Source: Streptomyces chattanoogensis (lineage in GTDB: Bacteria; Actinomycetota; Actinomycetes; Streptomycetales; Streptomycetaceae). From it: DNA of 64,000 bases. Below are positions 9,005-17,802 of this stretch, in pieces. The notes beneath the pieces were generated by a model. The model saw only the letters and a list, made by a program, of their open reading frames with translations, searched no databases and was not told the origin of the DNA. Made by a program: the position numbers and the translations under genes. Within the stretch, counting starts at the first letter, position 1. Every line of letters begins with the position of its first letter. Where the stretch lies: the NCBI RefSeq assembly GCF_001294335.1, contig NZ_LGKG01000133.1, forward strand, positions 1-64,000. The letters are read 5' to 3'.

Positions 9005-10203
9005 GCGGGCACCCTCAACCGGACCATGTAACCCTCCTCATCGGGGCCGGACTCCAGCGTTCCGCCGAGGAGTTCGGCACGCTCCCGCATCCCGAGCAGA
9101 CCGTACCCGGAGCCGCTGTGCGCGAGTTCTGCGGGCGCCCCTCTGCCGCCCGAGTCCCGTACCTCGAGCCCCACGGCCCCGTCCGCGTACTCCAGTTGCA
9201 CGCTCACCCGGGCGCCCGGCGCGTGCTTGCGGACGTTCGTCAGTGCCTCCTGGGCCACCCGGCGGAGGGCAAGCCCCGCTTCCGCCGATACGGTGCGCCG
9301 CTCGCCCGTCACCTCCAGCTGCGCGCCCTCAGCGGCCGTCAGACGGCGCAGGAAGTCCTCGATGGGGATCATGTCCCCGCGCAGGGCGGAAAGCGCCTCA
9401 CGCGTACCGTCAAGCCCTTCGCGGGCCATTCCCCGGCATGCGACCACCCGCTCCAGGATCTGTTCACGGTCGGCCTCGAGGTCGGTGCTGCGCTGGATGA
9501 GCTGCCGTACCGCCTCCAGGTGGACCAGCTGGGCGCTGAGGCTGTGGGCGAGGACGTCGTGGATCTCGCGCGCGATCCGGCCTCGTTCGGCCAGCGCTGC
9601 CGTTTCGGCCTCGGCGGCACGGGCCGCGCGCTCCTGGGCCAGCAGCCGCTGGGCGTTGCCGCGCGCCTCCGCGTCCAGCCGTACGACGTAGCCCACCAGG
9701 GCCAGACCGACGGTGGTCGTGAGGGTCGCCGGCCAATTGCCGGTGTTCATCGCGGCGTACGCGCCGAGGGCAGCGGCGGAACACGGCAGGGCGACGTTCA
9801 GCGGCAGCCGTTCCATGGCGGTGATGGCACATGCGCACCACAGCACGATCGCGGCCGTCCGCGCACCGGTGGACGCGAACCCGAAGGCCGCGGCCTCCAG
9901 GAGGAAGAACAGGCCGACGGACGGCCACAGGCGGCGTGCCCGCGTCACGCGGAAGAAGCCGCGGAACACGAGAACGGTGGCGGCCATCCCGGCGGCCGCT
10001 GCCACCAGACCCCATCCGCTGAAGGCCCGCCCCGTCAGGGTGGTCCACATCAGGCCCGCCACCACCAGGACACGGATCACCCGGGCGATCCACACCCGGG
10101 CCGCGCTGAGGCCCTCACGGGACAGGGACTCCCGGAGGGGCCAGCTCGTCCAGGGATTCGGCGGCACGTACGGTCCTTCAGCGATGCGTGGCGGTTCGGG
10201 CAC
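9001..10203 (-). CDS. NarL-type sensor histidine kinase (HisKA_3)
   Basis: A 400-residue membrane kinase with four to five N-terminal helices (about residues 40-165) and no large extracytoplasmic domain. These are followed by the HisKA_3 dimerisation box with RIAREIHDVLAHSLSAQLVH (His in EIHD) and a HATPase domain (VAQEALTNVRKHAPG, then GSGYGLLGMRERAELLGGTL). This architecture suggests sensing within or at the membrane. It pairs with the overlapping LuxR-type regulator and is preceded by the DUF1453 membrane protein only nine bases upstream, so the three probably form one transcript. The signal is unknown. Confidence 0.93.
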   Translation of the reverse strand: MPEPPRIAEGPYVPPNPWTSWPLRESLSREGLSAARVWIARVIRVLVVAGLMWTTLTGRAFSGWGLVAAAAGMAATVLVFRGFFRVTRARRLWPSVGLFFLLEAAAFGFASTGARTAAIVLWCACAITAMERLPLNVALPCSAAALGAYAAMNTGNWPATLTTTVGLALVGYVVRLDAEARGNAQRLLAQERAARAAEAETAALAERGRIAREIHDVLAHSLSAQLVHLEAVRQLIQRSTDLEADREQILERVVACRGMAREGLDGTREALSALRGDMIPIEDFLRRLTAAEGAQLEVTGERRTVSAEAGLALRRVAQEALTNVRKHAPGARVSVQLEYADGAVGLEVRDSGGRGAPAELAHSGSGYGLLGMRERAELLGGTLESGPDEEGYMVRLRVPA

Positions 10204-10212
10204 GCGGGAACG

Positions 10213-10707
10213 TCAGCCCGCAACAGGGACACGGTACGTCCCCTGGGCGGCGGCCCGGGCCCGCCAGGTGAGGACGCCGGTCCGGGTCAGCAGCATCGCG
10301 GCGACGGAGAGGGTGAGGGCCGGGCTGCTGTTCTGGTGGACGCCGATCAGCGATGCGGCGGCCATGAGGCCGATGCGTACCGCCATCCCGCACAGCCACA
10401 CACCCGCCGTCGCCCAGCCGCCCTTGGCCCACACCTCGCCGTCCGCGTCCGTCCAGATCCGGGTGGTCCAGGCCCAGGCGGCACCACTGGCCAGCGCTAT
10501 CAGGAGCTCCGCGCCGAGCAGCACGGCGGAGGCCGCGTGATGCGCGGGGTCCAGGAGGCCGTCCTGCCGGCAGGCCACGACCGCCAGGACCGCGGGGATC
10601 AGCCACCACTTCCCGCCCGACGAGGTGACGCGCTGCGCCGTGAACTGCCGGATGAAGATGAACGCGACAACCGCGGTGATCACGACGATGGTGAGCACGC
10701 CGCTCAT
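10213..10707 (-). CDS. DUF1453-family small membrane protein
   Basis: 164 residues with about four predicted helices: VLTIVVITAVVAFIFI at the N-terminus; the two segments WLIPAVLAVVAC and AVLLGAELLIALASGAAWAW; and VWLCGMAVRIGLMAAASLIG. It matches DUF1453/CcdC-like proteins that accompany NarL-type two-component systems in Streptomyces. It lies nine bases before the kinase, so it may be an accessory sensor component; that role is inference. The ATG at 10707 has a purine-rich GGAGGC upstream. Confidence 0.8.
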   Translation of the reverse strand: MSGVLTIVVITAVVAFIFIRQFTAQRVTSSGGKWWLIPAVLAVVACRQDGLLDPAHHAASAVLLGAELLIALASGAAWAWTTRIWTDADGEVWAKGGWATAGVWLCGMAVRIGLMAAASLIGVHQNSSPALTLSVAAMLLTRTGVLTWRARAAAQGTYRVPVAG

Positions 10708-10810
10708 GGCCTGGGCCTCCTGGGACAGGGAATCTCAACCGTCCTGACGCTACGGAGAGAGCCGGACGGCCGGATCGGAGCCAGGGTGGGCAGCGGGTGG
10801 AAAGCGCGAT

Positions 10811-10844
10811 GGGCGCCGCTCCACCCAGGGGTGGAGCGGCGCCC
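10811..10844. terminator. Terminator hairpin after the topoisomerase IV B gene
   Basis: A perfect 16-bp stem (GGGCGCCGCTCCACCC paired with GGGTGGAGCGGCGCCC) with an AG loop starts 18 bases past the parE stop. It has no U-tract, as is usual for Streptomyces terminators. Confidence 0.8.
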
Positions 10845-10862
10845 GTGGTCTTCGCGGACGGC

Positions 10863-12983
10863 TCAGGTGTCGATGCGTGAACGGTCCAGAGTCGCGGCGG
10901 AGTTGGTGATGAACTCCTTACGGGGGGCGACTTCGTTGCCCATCAGGAGGTCGAAGGCCTTCTCCGCCGCCTCGAGATCGCTGATGTTGATGCGGCGCAG
11001 GGTGCGGTGCCGCGGGTCCATCGTCGTCTCGGCGAGCTGGTCGGCGTCCATCTCGCCCAGGCCCTTGTAGCGCTGGATGCTGTCCTTGTAGCGGACCTTC
11101 TTCCGCTCGAGCTCGAGCAGCGTCTGGCGCAGTTCGTTGTCCGAGTAGGTGTAGAGGTACTTCTCCTGGCCCTTCTTGGGGTTGACCAGTTCAACGCGGT
11201 GCAGCGGCGGTACGGCGGAGAAGACCCGGCCCTGTTCGACCATCGGCCGCATGTAGCGCTGGAAGAGGGTCAGCAGCAGGCAGCGGATGTGGGCGCCGTC
11301 GACGTCCGCGTCGGCGAGGAAGATGACCTTGCCGTAGCGGGCGGTGTCGATGTCGAAGGTGCGGCCGGATCCCGCCCCTATGACCTGGATGATGGCGCCG
11401 CACTCGGCGTTCTTGAGCATGTCCGAGATGGATGACTTCTGGACGTTGAGGATCTTGCCGCGGATCGGCAGCAGCGCCTGGAACTCGGAGTTCCGCGCCA
11501 GCTTCGCGGTGCCGAGCGCCGAATCGCCCTCGACGATGAACAGTTCGCTGCGGTCGACGTCATCGCTGCGGCAGTCGGCCAGCTTGGCCGGCAGGGAGGA
11601 CGACTCCAGCGCCGTCTTCCGCCGCTGGGCCTCCTTGTGCTGGCGGGCGGCGATGCGGGTGCGGGCCGCGGCGACGACCTTCTCCAGGACGGAGCGGGCC
11701 TGCTGCTTGGCGTCGCGCTTGGTGGAGGCCAAGAACGCCTTGAGTTCGCGGCTCACCACCTGGGCGACGATCCGCGAAGCGGCGGAGGTACCGAGGACCT
11801 CCTTGGTCTGGCCCTCGAACTGCGGCTCGGCGAGGCGGACGGTCACCACCGCGGTGAGGCCCTCCATGGCGTCGTCCTTGACGACGTCGTCCTCGGCGAC
11901 CCGCAGCAGCTTCTGGCTGCGCAGGACCTCGTTGACGGTCTTGGTGACCGAGCGCTCGAAACCGGAGACGTGGGTGCCGCCCTTGGGCGTGGCGATGATG
12001 TTGACGAACGACCTGACGGTGGAGTCGTAGCCGGTGCCCCAGCGCAGCGCGATGTCGACACCGAGTTCCCGGGTGACTTCGGTGGGTGTCATATGACCGC
12101 GGTCGTCCAGGACCGGCACGGTCTCCTTGAAGGTGCCCTGGCCGGTCAGCCGCAGCACGTCGCAGACGGCCTTGTCCTGCGCGAGGTACTCACAGAACTC
12201 GCTGATGCCGCCGTCGTAGCGGAAGGTCTCCTCCGTCTTGCCCGCGCCGTCGATGCCGCGCTCGTCGCGGACGACGAGGGTCAGGCCCGGTACGAGGAAG
12301 GCCGTCTGCCGGGCGCGGGCGTGCAGCGTCTCCAGGGAGAGCTTGGCGTCCTTGAGGAAGATCTGGCGGTCGGCCCAGTAGCGCACCCGGGTGCCGGTCT
12401 TGGTCTTGGGCACGCGCTTGCCCTTGATCAGGCCGTTGCCGGGGTCGAACGGGGCGTCGGGGCCGGATTCGGTGAAGACACCGGGGACGCCGCGGCGGAA
12501 GCTGATGGAGTGCGTCTTGCTGTTGCGGTCCACCTCGACGTCGAGGCGCGCGGACAGGGCGTTGACGACCGAGGCGCCGACGCCGTGCAGACCGCCGGAG
12601 GCCGCGTACGAGCCGCCGCCGAACTTTCCGCCGGCGTGCAGCTTGGTCATCACGACCTCGACGCCGCTGAGCCCGGTCTTGGGCTCGACGTCCACGGGGA
12701 TTCCGCGGCCGTTGTCACGTACCTCCACCGACCCGTCGTCGTGGAGGATCACCTCGATGTGGTCGCAGTAGCCGCCCAGCGCCTCGTCGACGGAGTTGTC
12801 GATGATTTCCCACAGGCAGTGCATCAGGCCGCGACTGTCCGTCGAGCCGATGTACATGCCGGGACGCTTGCGGACGGCCTCCAGACCCTCGAGGACGAGC
12901 AGATGCCGCGCGGTGTAGTTGGATCCGTCCCGGTCTGCCCCGGTCAGCACTGCGGTGGACGGCACGGACATCTCGGCGGTCAC
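10863..12983 (-). CDS. parE: DNA topoisomerase IV subunit B (ParE)
   Basis: A 706-residue GyrB/ParE-type type II topoisomerase subunit. The GHKL ATPase part has EIIDNSVDEALGGYC, DNGRGIPVDVEPKTG and the ATP-lid GGLHGVGASVVNALS. The transducer domain follows, then the TOPRIM domain with EGDSALGTAK, PIRGKILNVQ and DADVDGAHIR, and the C-terminal QRYKGLGEMDADQLAETTMDP. The position next to the zinc-ribbon gene and hrdB matches, from memory, the Streptomyces topoisomerase IV subunit (SCO5822) and not gyrB, which sits at the replication origin. The GTG start at 12983 has GAGGAG eight bases upstream. The partner ParC is not in the window. Confidence 0.92.
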   Translation of the reverse strand: MTAEMSVPSTAVLTGADRDGSNYTARHLLVLEGLEAVRKRPGMYIGSTDSRGLMHCLWEIIDNSVDEALGGYCDHIEVILHDDGSVEVRDNGRGIPVDVEPKTGLSGVEVVMTKLHAGGKFGGGSYAASGGLHGVGASVVNALSARLDVEVDRNSKTHSISFRRGVPGVFTESGPDAPFDPGNGLIKGKRVPKTKTGTRVRYWADRQIFLKDAKLSLETLHARARQTAFLVPGLTLVVRDERGIDGAGKTEETFRYDGGISEFCEYLAQDKAVCDVLRLTGQGTFKETVPVLDDRGHMTPTEVTRELGVDIALRWGTGYDSTVRSFVNIIATPKGGTHVSGFERSVTKTVNEVLRSQKLLRVAEDDVVKDDAMEGLTAVVTVRLAEPQFEGQTKEVLGTSAASRIVAQVVSRELKAFLASTKRDAKQQARSVLEKVVAAARTRIAARQHKEAQRRKTALESSSLPAKLADCRSDDVDRSELFIVEGDSALGTAKLARNSEFQALLPIRGKILNVQKSSISDMLKNAECGAIIQVIGAGSGRTFDIDTARYGKVIFLADADVDGAHIRCLLLTLFQRYMRPMVEQGRVFSAVPPLHRVELVNPKKGQEKYLYTYSDNELRQTLLELERKKVRYKDSIQRYKGLGEMDADQLAETTMDPRHRTLRRINISDLEAAEKAFDLLMGNEVAPRKEFITNSAATLDRSRIDT

Positions 12984-13428
12984 GCGGTTCGCTCCTCGCT
13001 GAATTTCTGGCAGTCCGCATTCCGCGGACTCGGTTGTGGCGGTGTCGCCGGTGAGAGGGTACCGAGGCCTGGTAGAGCCGATGTGACGCCACCCGTAAGC
13101 ACGTACATCGTAGTGGAATTTCGCTCACACGTTCGATCTCTCGATAGTATGACGTCCGACTGACGTGCACATCACGTTCCCTTCCAGGCATGAACCATTT
13201 AGGCTCCGGGCACGTCCTCATCAACAACCGGCAAGCCAGCCGGGAGGGCAGACACCAACGACCAACGTGAATCAGACCACCACGCAATACGGCTCATTCG
13301 CCGCCACCCGGCAGCACCCGGCCACCTCGGAGAATTTTTTTCGAGGAAAAGGCACAAGCGGGAACGTTTTCGGCCTGGTTGGATGTTGACCCTGGTACGA
13401 CAGCTCGTCGAGCTAGAGAAGAGGCGAC
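12984..13428. other. Intergenic region between parE and the DUF7455 gene
   Basis: 445 bases with no supported gene. The part near parE (13100-13150) is unusually AT-rich for this genome and presumably holds the parE promoter. A TTGACC at about 13386 may be a -35 element for the rightward gene, but no convincing -10 is seen. An AGCTCG-T-CGAGCT palindrome lies at about 13398-13410. Confidence 0.4.
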
Positions 13429-13656
13429 GTGACTACTGTTCTGACACCCGCGAGCCCGCTGACGGCCGCTGACCGCTGCGACCGCTGCGGCGCCCAGGCA
13501 TACCTGCGCGTCGTTCTGATGTCCGGCGGCGAACTGCTCTTCTGCGCCCACCACGGTCGCAAGTTCGAGCCAGAACTCAAGAAGATCGCCGCGGAAATAC
13601 AGGACGAGACGGAGCGGCTGACCGCTCCTGCGTCTGCGCCCGATGAGGAACGCTGA
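13429..13656 (+). CDS. Small DUF7455-type zinc-ribbon protein
   Basis: A 75-residue protein, MTTVLTPASPLTAADRCDRC followed by GAQAYLRVVLMSGGELLFCAHHGRKFE. The CxxC near residues 17-20 and the C-x-x-H-H near residue 40 form a probable zinc-binding knuckle. The family is highly conserved in actinobacteria and, from memory, sits next to hrdB in Streptomyces (SCO5821). The GTG start at 13429 follows GAAGAGGCGAC. No biochemical function is established; a small nucleic-acid or RNA-polymerase-associated protein would fit the zinc knuckle, but that is a guess. Confidence 0.85.
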   Translation: MTTVLTPASPLTAADRCDRCGAQAYLRVVLMSGGELLFCAHHGRKFEPELKKIAAEIQDETERLTAPASAPDEER

Positions 13657-13695
13657 CACTTCGCATCCACGACGAGCGAGCAGCGGCCTGAGGCC

Positions 13696-13741
13696 GTGCG
13701 GCGGGCGGTTTTCCCGGCACCACCGGGGAGGCCGCCCGCAC
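13696..13741. terminator. Probable bidirectional terminator hairpin
   Basis: GTGCGGCGGGCGG pairs imperfectly with GCCGCCCGCAC across a loop that itself contains CCCGG/CCGGG. It lies between two convergent genes (the zinc-ribbon protein and the secreted protease). Confidence 0.45.
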
Positions 13742-13791
13742 TCGTGCGCTCGGGCGGGCCCCGCGGCCCCTCGCACCCATGGCCGTACCTC

Positions 13792-14598
13792 TCAACCGGC
13801 CCCGTGCCCGGACACCGCGGGGAGCAGTGCCGAGGCGCGCGTATAGACACCGGGGCTGCCGGGCTTGCCGCAGCCGGTCCCCCACGACACCAGCCCCACC
13901 AGGCGCCCGCGCACCACCAGCGGCCCGCCGCTGTCCCCCTGGCAGGCGTCCCGCCCGCCCGCAGGCTCCCCCGCACACAGCATGGACTCGGGCTTGTACG
14001 TACCGTCCGCATTGCCGGGGTAGGCCCGCGCGCACACGGAGTCCTCGAGCACATTCACGTCGGCCGACCGCAGCCGCGAGGCGTAGCTGCCCTCGCCGGT
14101 CATGTCCCCCCAGCCGTAGACGGTGGCCGTATTGCCCGCCTGGTAGGCGGCGTCGTCTCCGCGCGCTATCGGGATCGGCCGGTTCCTGACCGGCTTCGGC
14201 AGGGTGAGGACGGCCATGTCGCCCTCGTTCGTCCAGCTGTCGTATCCCGGGTTCACCCAGACCTTCGCGGGCTTGAGCTCATGGCCGCCGCCGTGCGAGA
14301 GATTGTCGCGTCCGATGACGATCCGCAGGTCGCTCACCTGCTGCCAGGGCACGCCCAGTACCTCCCTGCTCAGGCAGTGTGCGGCTGTCACCACCGTGGA
14401 GCTGCCGACCAGGACACCGCCGCAGAACTGTCCGGAGCGCCCGGGGCCGAACCGGCCGTGGGAAGCGAGGGCGACCGCCCATGGGCTCTGCGAGACGGAG
14501 ACCGGCGTGCCGCCGACCACGGATCCGTCCGCGGTCGCGGCGGTCGGCACGGTGAAGACCAGTGCGAGGGCTCCGAGAACAGCGTGGGACGGACGCAT
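13792..14598 (-). CDS. Secreted trypsin-like serine protease (S1 family)
   Basis: 268 residues. An Ala-rich signal peptide (MRPSHAVLGALALVFTVPTA, cleavage after about residue 24) precedes the chymotrypsin-fold domain. The catalytic triad is visible: His in VVTAAHCL, Asp in NEGDMAVLTL and Ser in ACQGDSGGPLVV. The Asp six residues before the Ser (GGRDACQGDSGG) predicts trypsin-like cleavage after Arg/Lys. The usual 'IVGG' N-terminus of mature S1 enzymes appears as VVGGTPV just after the signal, so there is little or no propeptide. ATG 14598 is preceded by AGGAG five bases upstream. It is downstream of and codirectional with hrdB but separate transcription is likely. Confidence 0.9.
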   Translation of the reverse strand: MRPSHAVLGALALVFTVPTAATADGSVVGGTPVSVSQSPWAVALASHGRFGPGRSGQFCGGVLVGSSTVVTAAHCLSREVLGVPWQQVSDLRIVIGRDNLSHGGGHELKPAKVWVNPGYDSWTNEGDMAVLTLPKPVRNRPIPIARGDDAAYQAGNTATVYGWGDMTGEGSYASRLRSADVNVLEDSVCARAYPGNADGTYKPESMLCAGEPAGGRDACQGDSGGPLVVRGRLVGLVSWGTGCGKPGSPGVYTRASALLPAVSGHGAG

Positions 14599-14676
14599 AC
14601 GGACTCCTGACTCTGGGGACAGTGGTCGCCCACCCAGAGTGACCCAAACGGAGGTCCCCCGCACCCGGACGGCCGC

Positions 14677-14711
14677 GAGCCCGGCCCCTCCGGAAGGGAG
14701 GAACCGGGCTC
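14677..14711 (-). terminator. hrdB transcription terminator
   Basis: GAGCCCGG...CCTCC pairs with GGAGG...CCGGGCTC as a long interrupted stem starting 25 bases after the hrdB stop. Confidence 0.6.
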
Positions 14712-14735
14712 ACGGGGTGGTCCGTGCCCCTTGGG

Positions 14736-16286
14736 CTAGTCGAGGTAGTCGCGCAGCACCTGGGAGCGCGACGGGTGACGCAGCTTGGACATGGTCTTGG
14801 ACTCGATCTGGCGGATCCGCTCGCGGGTGACGCCGTAGACCTTGCCGATCTCGTCCAGCGTCTTGGGCTGGCCGTCGGTGAGGCCGAAACGCATGGAGAC
14901 CACGCCGGCCTCGCGCTCGGAGAGGGTGTCCAGCACCGAGTGCAGCTGCTCCTGCAGAAGCGTGAAGCTGACCGCGTCGGCCGGGACGACCGCCTCGGAG
15001 TCCTCGATGAGGTCACCGAACTCGCTGTCGCCGTCCTCGCCGAGCGGGGTGTGCAGCGAAATCGGCTCGCGGCCGTACTTCTGGACCTCGATGACCTTCT
15101 CGGGGGTCATGTCGAGTTCCTTGGCCAGCTCCTCCGGGGTGGGCTCGCGGCCCAGGTCCTGGAGCATCTGGCGCTGGACGCGAGCCAGCTTGTTGATGAC
15201 CTCGACCATGTGGACGGGGATACGGATGGTGCGGGCCTGGTCGGCCATGGCGCGGGTGATGGCCTGGCGGATCCACCACGTCGCGTAGGTCGAGAACTTG
15301 TAGCCCTTGGTGTAGTCGAACTTCTCGACCGCACGGATCAGACCGAGGTTGCCCTCCTGGATCAGGTCCAGGAAGAGCATGCCGCGGCCCGTGTAGCGCT
15401 TGGCCAGGGAGACCACCAGACGGAGGTTGGCCTCCAGGAGGTGGTTCTTGGCCCGGCGGCCGTCCTCGGCGATGATCTCCAGCTCGCGCTTGAGCTTGGG
15501 CGCCAGCTTGTCGGAGTTCCCCAGCTTGTCCTCGGCGAACAGGCCGGCCTCGATGCGCTTGGCGAGCTCGACCTCCTGCTCGGCGTTGAGGAGGGGGACC
15601 TTGCCGATCTGCTTGAGGTAGTCCTTGACCGGGTCGGCGGTGGCACCGGCCGCGGCAACCTGCTGCGCGGGGGCGTCGTCCTCGTCCTCGTCGGACAGGA
15701 CGAAGCCGGCGTTCTCCGCGCCCTCGGCGGCCTCGGGAGCGTCGCCCTTGCCGGGCGCCGGGGTCTCCTCGGTCATCTCGTCGTCGAGCAGCTCGTCGAC
15801 GTCCTTCTTGGCCGCGGTCTTCTTCGCGGCGGTCTTCTTCGCGGTCGCCTTCTTGGCGACCGTCTTCTTGGCGGCGGTCTTCTTCGCCGCTGCCTTCTTG
15901 GCAGGCGCGGGCTCGGTCTCACCGGCCGGGTCCGCCATGGTGGCGGCTGCGGCGGTGGCCTTCTTCACCGTGGCGGTCTTGGCCGCGACGGTCTTGGTGG
16001 CGGTGCGCTTTGCCGGACTCTTCGCTGCGACGCTCTTGCGGGTGCGCTTGGGCGTCTCTGCAGAAGCAGCACTGACCATCAGCGTCACACCCTCCTCGTC
16101 GAGGATCTGGTTGAGGCTGCGCAGAACGTTCTTCCACTGGGTTGGCGGAATCTGGTCAGCCTCGAAGGCCCGACGCACGTCATCGCCGGCGATCTGCCCA
16201 TCAGCCTTTCCCCGCTCGATGAGCGCCATCACAGACTCGGACTCGGCGATCTCCGGCGGGAGCGTACGGGATGTGCTGGCCGACAC
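14736..16286 (-). CDS. hrdB: Principal sigma factor HrdB
   Basis: The housekeeping sigma-70 factor (516 residues). After sigma region 1.1 ([20 protein letters not shown]) comes a low-complexity tract (about residues 80-175) with repeated KKTAAKK/KKTVAKK units that is typical of HrdB. Then follow region 1.2 ([20 protein letters not shown]), regions 2-3 ([36 protein letters not shown]) and region 4 ([40 protein letters not shown]). The GTG at 16286 (Ser-Ala-Ser-Thr start) was chosen because GAGAGG lies six bases upstream; the frame extends two codons further to a TTG. Its promoter is probably at about 16450-16475. Confidence 0.97.
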   Translation of the reverse strand: MSASTSRTLPPEIAESESVMALIERGKADGQIAGDDVRRAFEADQIPPTQWKNVLRSLNQILDEEGVTLMVSAASAETPKRTRKSVAAKSPAKRTATKTVAAKTATVKKATAAAATMADPAGETEPAPAKKAAAKKTAAKKTVAKKATAKKTAAKKTAAKKDVDELLDDEMTEETPAPGKGDAPEAAEGAENAGFVLSDEDEDDAPAQQVAAAGATADPVKDYLKQIGKVPLLNAEQEVELAKRIEAGLFAEDKLGNSDKLAPKLKRELEIIAEDGRRAKNHLLEANLRLVVSLAKRYTGRGMLFLDLIQEGNLGLIRAVEKFDYTKGYKFSTYATWWIRQAITRAMADQARTIRIPVHMVEVINKLARVQRQMLQDLGREPTPEELAKELDMTPEKVIEVQKYGREPISLHTPLGEDGDSEFGDLIEDSEAVVPADAVSFTLLQEQLHSVLDTLSEREAGVVSMRFGLTDGQPKTLDEIGKVYGVTRERIRQIESKTMSKLRHPSRSQVLRDYLD

Positions 16287-16448
16287 GAACAACCTCTCGG
16301 AACGATGGAAACGGCTTCCGACCCCGTCCAGTGTGGATCGGAGCCGACGACCGCCGGTGGGGATGGACCGACGGCGCGGGGGCAGCCGGGGAGCTGAACA
16401 GCGTCATCGACGCCGTCCGTATTCCCTCCTCGGCTATCACCTCTTAAG

Positions 16449-16475
16449 TCATCGCGCTTCCCCGAAGAGCGTTAC
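16449..16475 (-). promoter_or_regulatory. Candidate ECF-type hrdB promoter
   Basis: On the minus strand TAAC (16474-16471) and CGATGA (16454-16449) are separated by 16 bases, the AAC/CGT-like layout of ECF-sigma promoters. In Streptomyces, hrdB is known to be driven by the ECF factor ShbA. Assigning this site to ShbA is inference from spacing and position only. Confidence 0.35.
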
Positions 16476-16534
16476 GCCCAATCTGCGTGGCCCGAGTCAC
16501 ACCTCATAACGACCCATTCCCGGTCATATGACAT
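16472..16534 (-). CDS. Possible 20-residue small ORF upstream of hrdB
   Basis: The ORF MSYDREWVVMRCDSGHADWA has a textbook Shine-Dalgarno, GGAGG, five bases before its ATG (16534). Its TAA stop overlaps the candidate -35 of hrdB, so it would be translated from a transcript that starts further upstream and reads into the hrdB promoter. The peptide contains a lone Cys-x5-His and three Trp/Tyr residues. Codon use is less GC-biased than in neighbouring genes, which weakens the case, and no family is recognised. It could be a real small protein, a leader peptide, or a chance frame inside a conserved regulatory region. GTCATATGAC, a perfect palindrome, overlaps the start codon. Confidence 0.4.
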   Translation of the reverse strand: MSYDREWVVMRCDSGHADWA

Positions 16535-16689
16535 GCAACCCTCCCGAGGTTCACCGCCGGACCCGGGTGACGTCCCGGATCCGACGATCTCGCGTGCCGT
16601 CGACGCGTACGGCGCACCCCGCCCGTGGGGGGCGCGGGGCCGTCCGGCCGCGCGGCGCCCACGGTCCGTACGCATTCGAGTGCGGCCCT

Positions 16690-17628
16690 TCAGTGCTCGC
16701 GGGGCGCGGGGACGACGTGGTCGACGGGCGTCCCGGGGCCCTGGCCGCCGGCCTCGCCGTGGGCGGCGAGCAGCTGGCGCATCGCGGACTCGGCCGCCGC
16801 GGCGTCTCCGGAGCCGATGGCGTCGACGATCCGCAGGTGCTGGCCCACGGATGCCTCGATGGGGCGCTCGCATCCGCCGGACGGGCCGCCGGAGACGTGC
16901 AGCGCGGAGGTGACGATGCCGGAGAGGTGCTCGAGCATGCGGTTGCCGGCGAGGGACAGCAGCAGGGTGTGGAACTCGGCGTCGGCGCGGCCGAAGGTGA
17001 CGGTGTCGCCCTGGGCGGCGGAGTGGCTCATGATCTCCACCATGTCGGCGAGGCGCTGGTGGATGTCCTCGCGGGCATGGCCGGCGGCGAGGCGGGCGGC
17101 GAGCGGCTCGATGGTCCAGCGCAGCTCGCACAGCTCGCGGCGCTGGTCGTCACGCTGCGGTCCGTAGGCCCGCCACTCGATGATGTCGGGGTCGAGGAGG
17201 TTCCAGTCGCTGACCGGGCGGACCCGGGTGCCGACGTTGGGGCGGGCGCTGACCAGGCCCTTGGCTTCGAGGACGCGCAGGGATTCGCGGACGACGGTGC
17301 GCGAGACCTCGAAGCGCTGGCCGATCTCCTCGGGGACGAGCGGGCGGTCGGCGCCGAGATCGCCGGAGACGATCATCTGGCCCAGCTGCTGGACGAGTTG
17401 GCCGTGCAGACCGCGGCCTCGGCTGCCGGCGTTGCGGCGGCCGACCCGGCCCATGTCTGCTTCGGAGCCGTCCCAGACCGGCGAGACGCGCTCGGCGCGG
17501 TCCACGCCTGCCGCGTTCGCGGCATTGGCGCTGTTGGCATAGGGGTAGCGGTCAAGCTCGCCCGGACCTGCGAGGCCGGTGTCGCCGGGGCGAGCCGCGG
17601 TCATCATGGTGTGCGCAAGGGTACTCAC
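16690..17628 (-). CDS. FadR/GntR-family transcriptional regulator (FCD domain)
   Basis: A 312-residue regulator with an unusual N-terminal extension of about 60 residues (Ala/Gly-rich), then a GntR winged helix (about residues 70-140: LHGQLVQQLGQMIVSGDLG, RFEVSRTVVRESLRVLEAKG) and a C-terminal FCD ligand-binding domain with ELRWTIEPLAARLAAG, the metal-site DAEFHTLLL and VGQHLRIVDAI. FCD regulators respond to small organic acids. The GTG at 17628 follows AAAGGATGC; ATG 17607 is an alternative. From memory this gene is conserved next to hrdB in Streptomyces. Targets are unknown. Confidence 0.9.
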   Translation of the reverse strand: MSTLAHTMMTAARPGDTGLAGPGELDRYPYANSANAANAAGVDRAERVSPVWDGSEADMGRVGRRNAGSRGRGLHGQLVQQLGQMIVSGDLGADRPLVPEEIGQRFEVSRTVVRESLRVLEAKGLVSARPNVGTRVRPVSDWNLLDPDIIEWRAYGPQRDDQRRELCELRWTIEPLAARLAAGHAREDIHQRLADMVEIMSHSAAQGDTVTFGRADAEFHTLLLSLAGNRMLEHLSGIVTSALHVSGGPSGGCERPIEASVGQHLRIVDAIGSGDAAAAESAMRQLLAAHGEAGGQGPGTPVDHVVPAPREH

Positions 17629-17802
17629 GCATCCTTTGTCGGCGACACCCTGAACACCCTTGAGGTCTTTGGTGAAAAGCACACGAAAGGGTGATCGCCC
17701 GTCATCTCCCAATTGACGCTTTATCGGAAAGAAATGCGCCGTCTGCGGCGAGTTGTGGACAGTGGCGCAACAACAGGGCTGTGAAACGGGCGTCATACGA
17801 GG

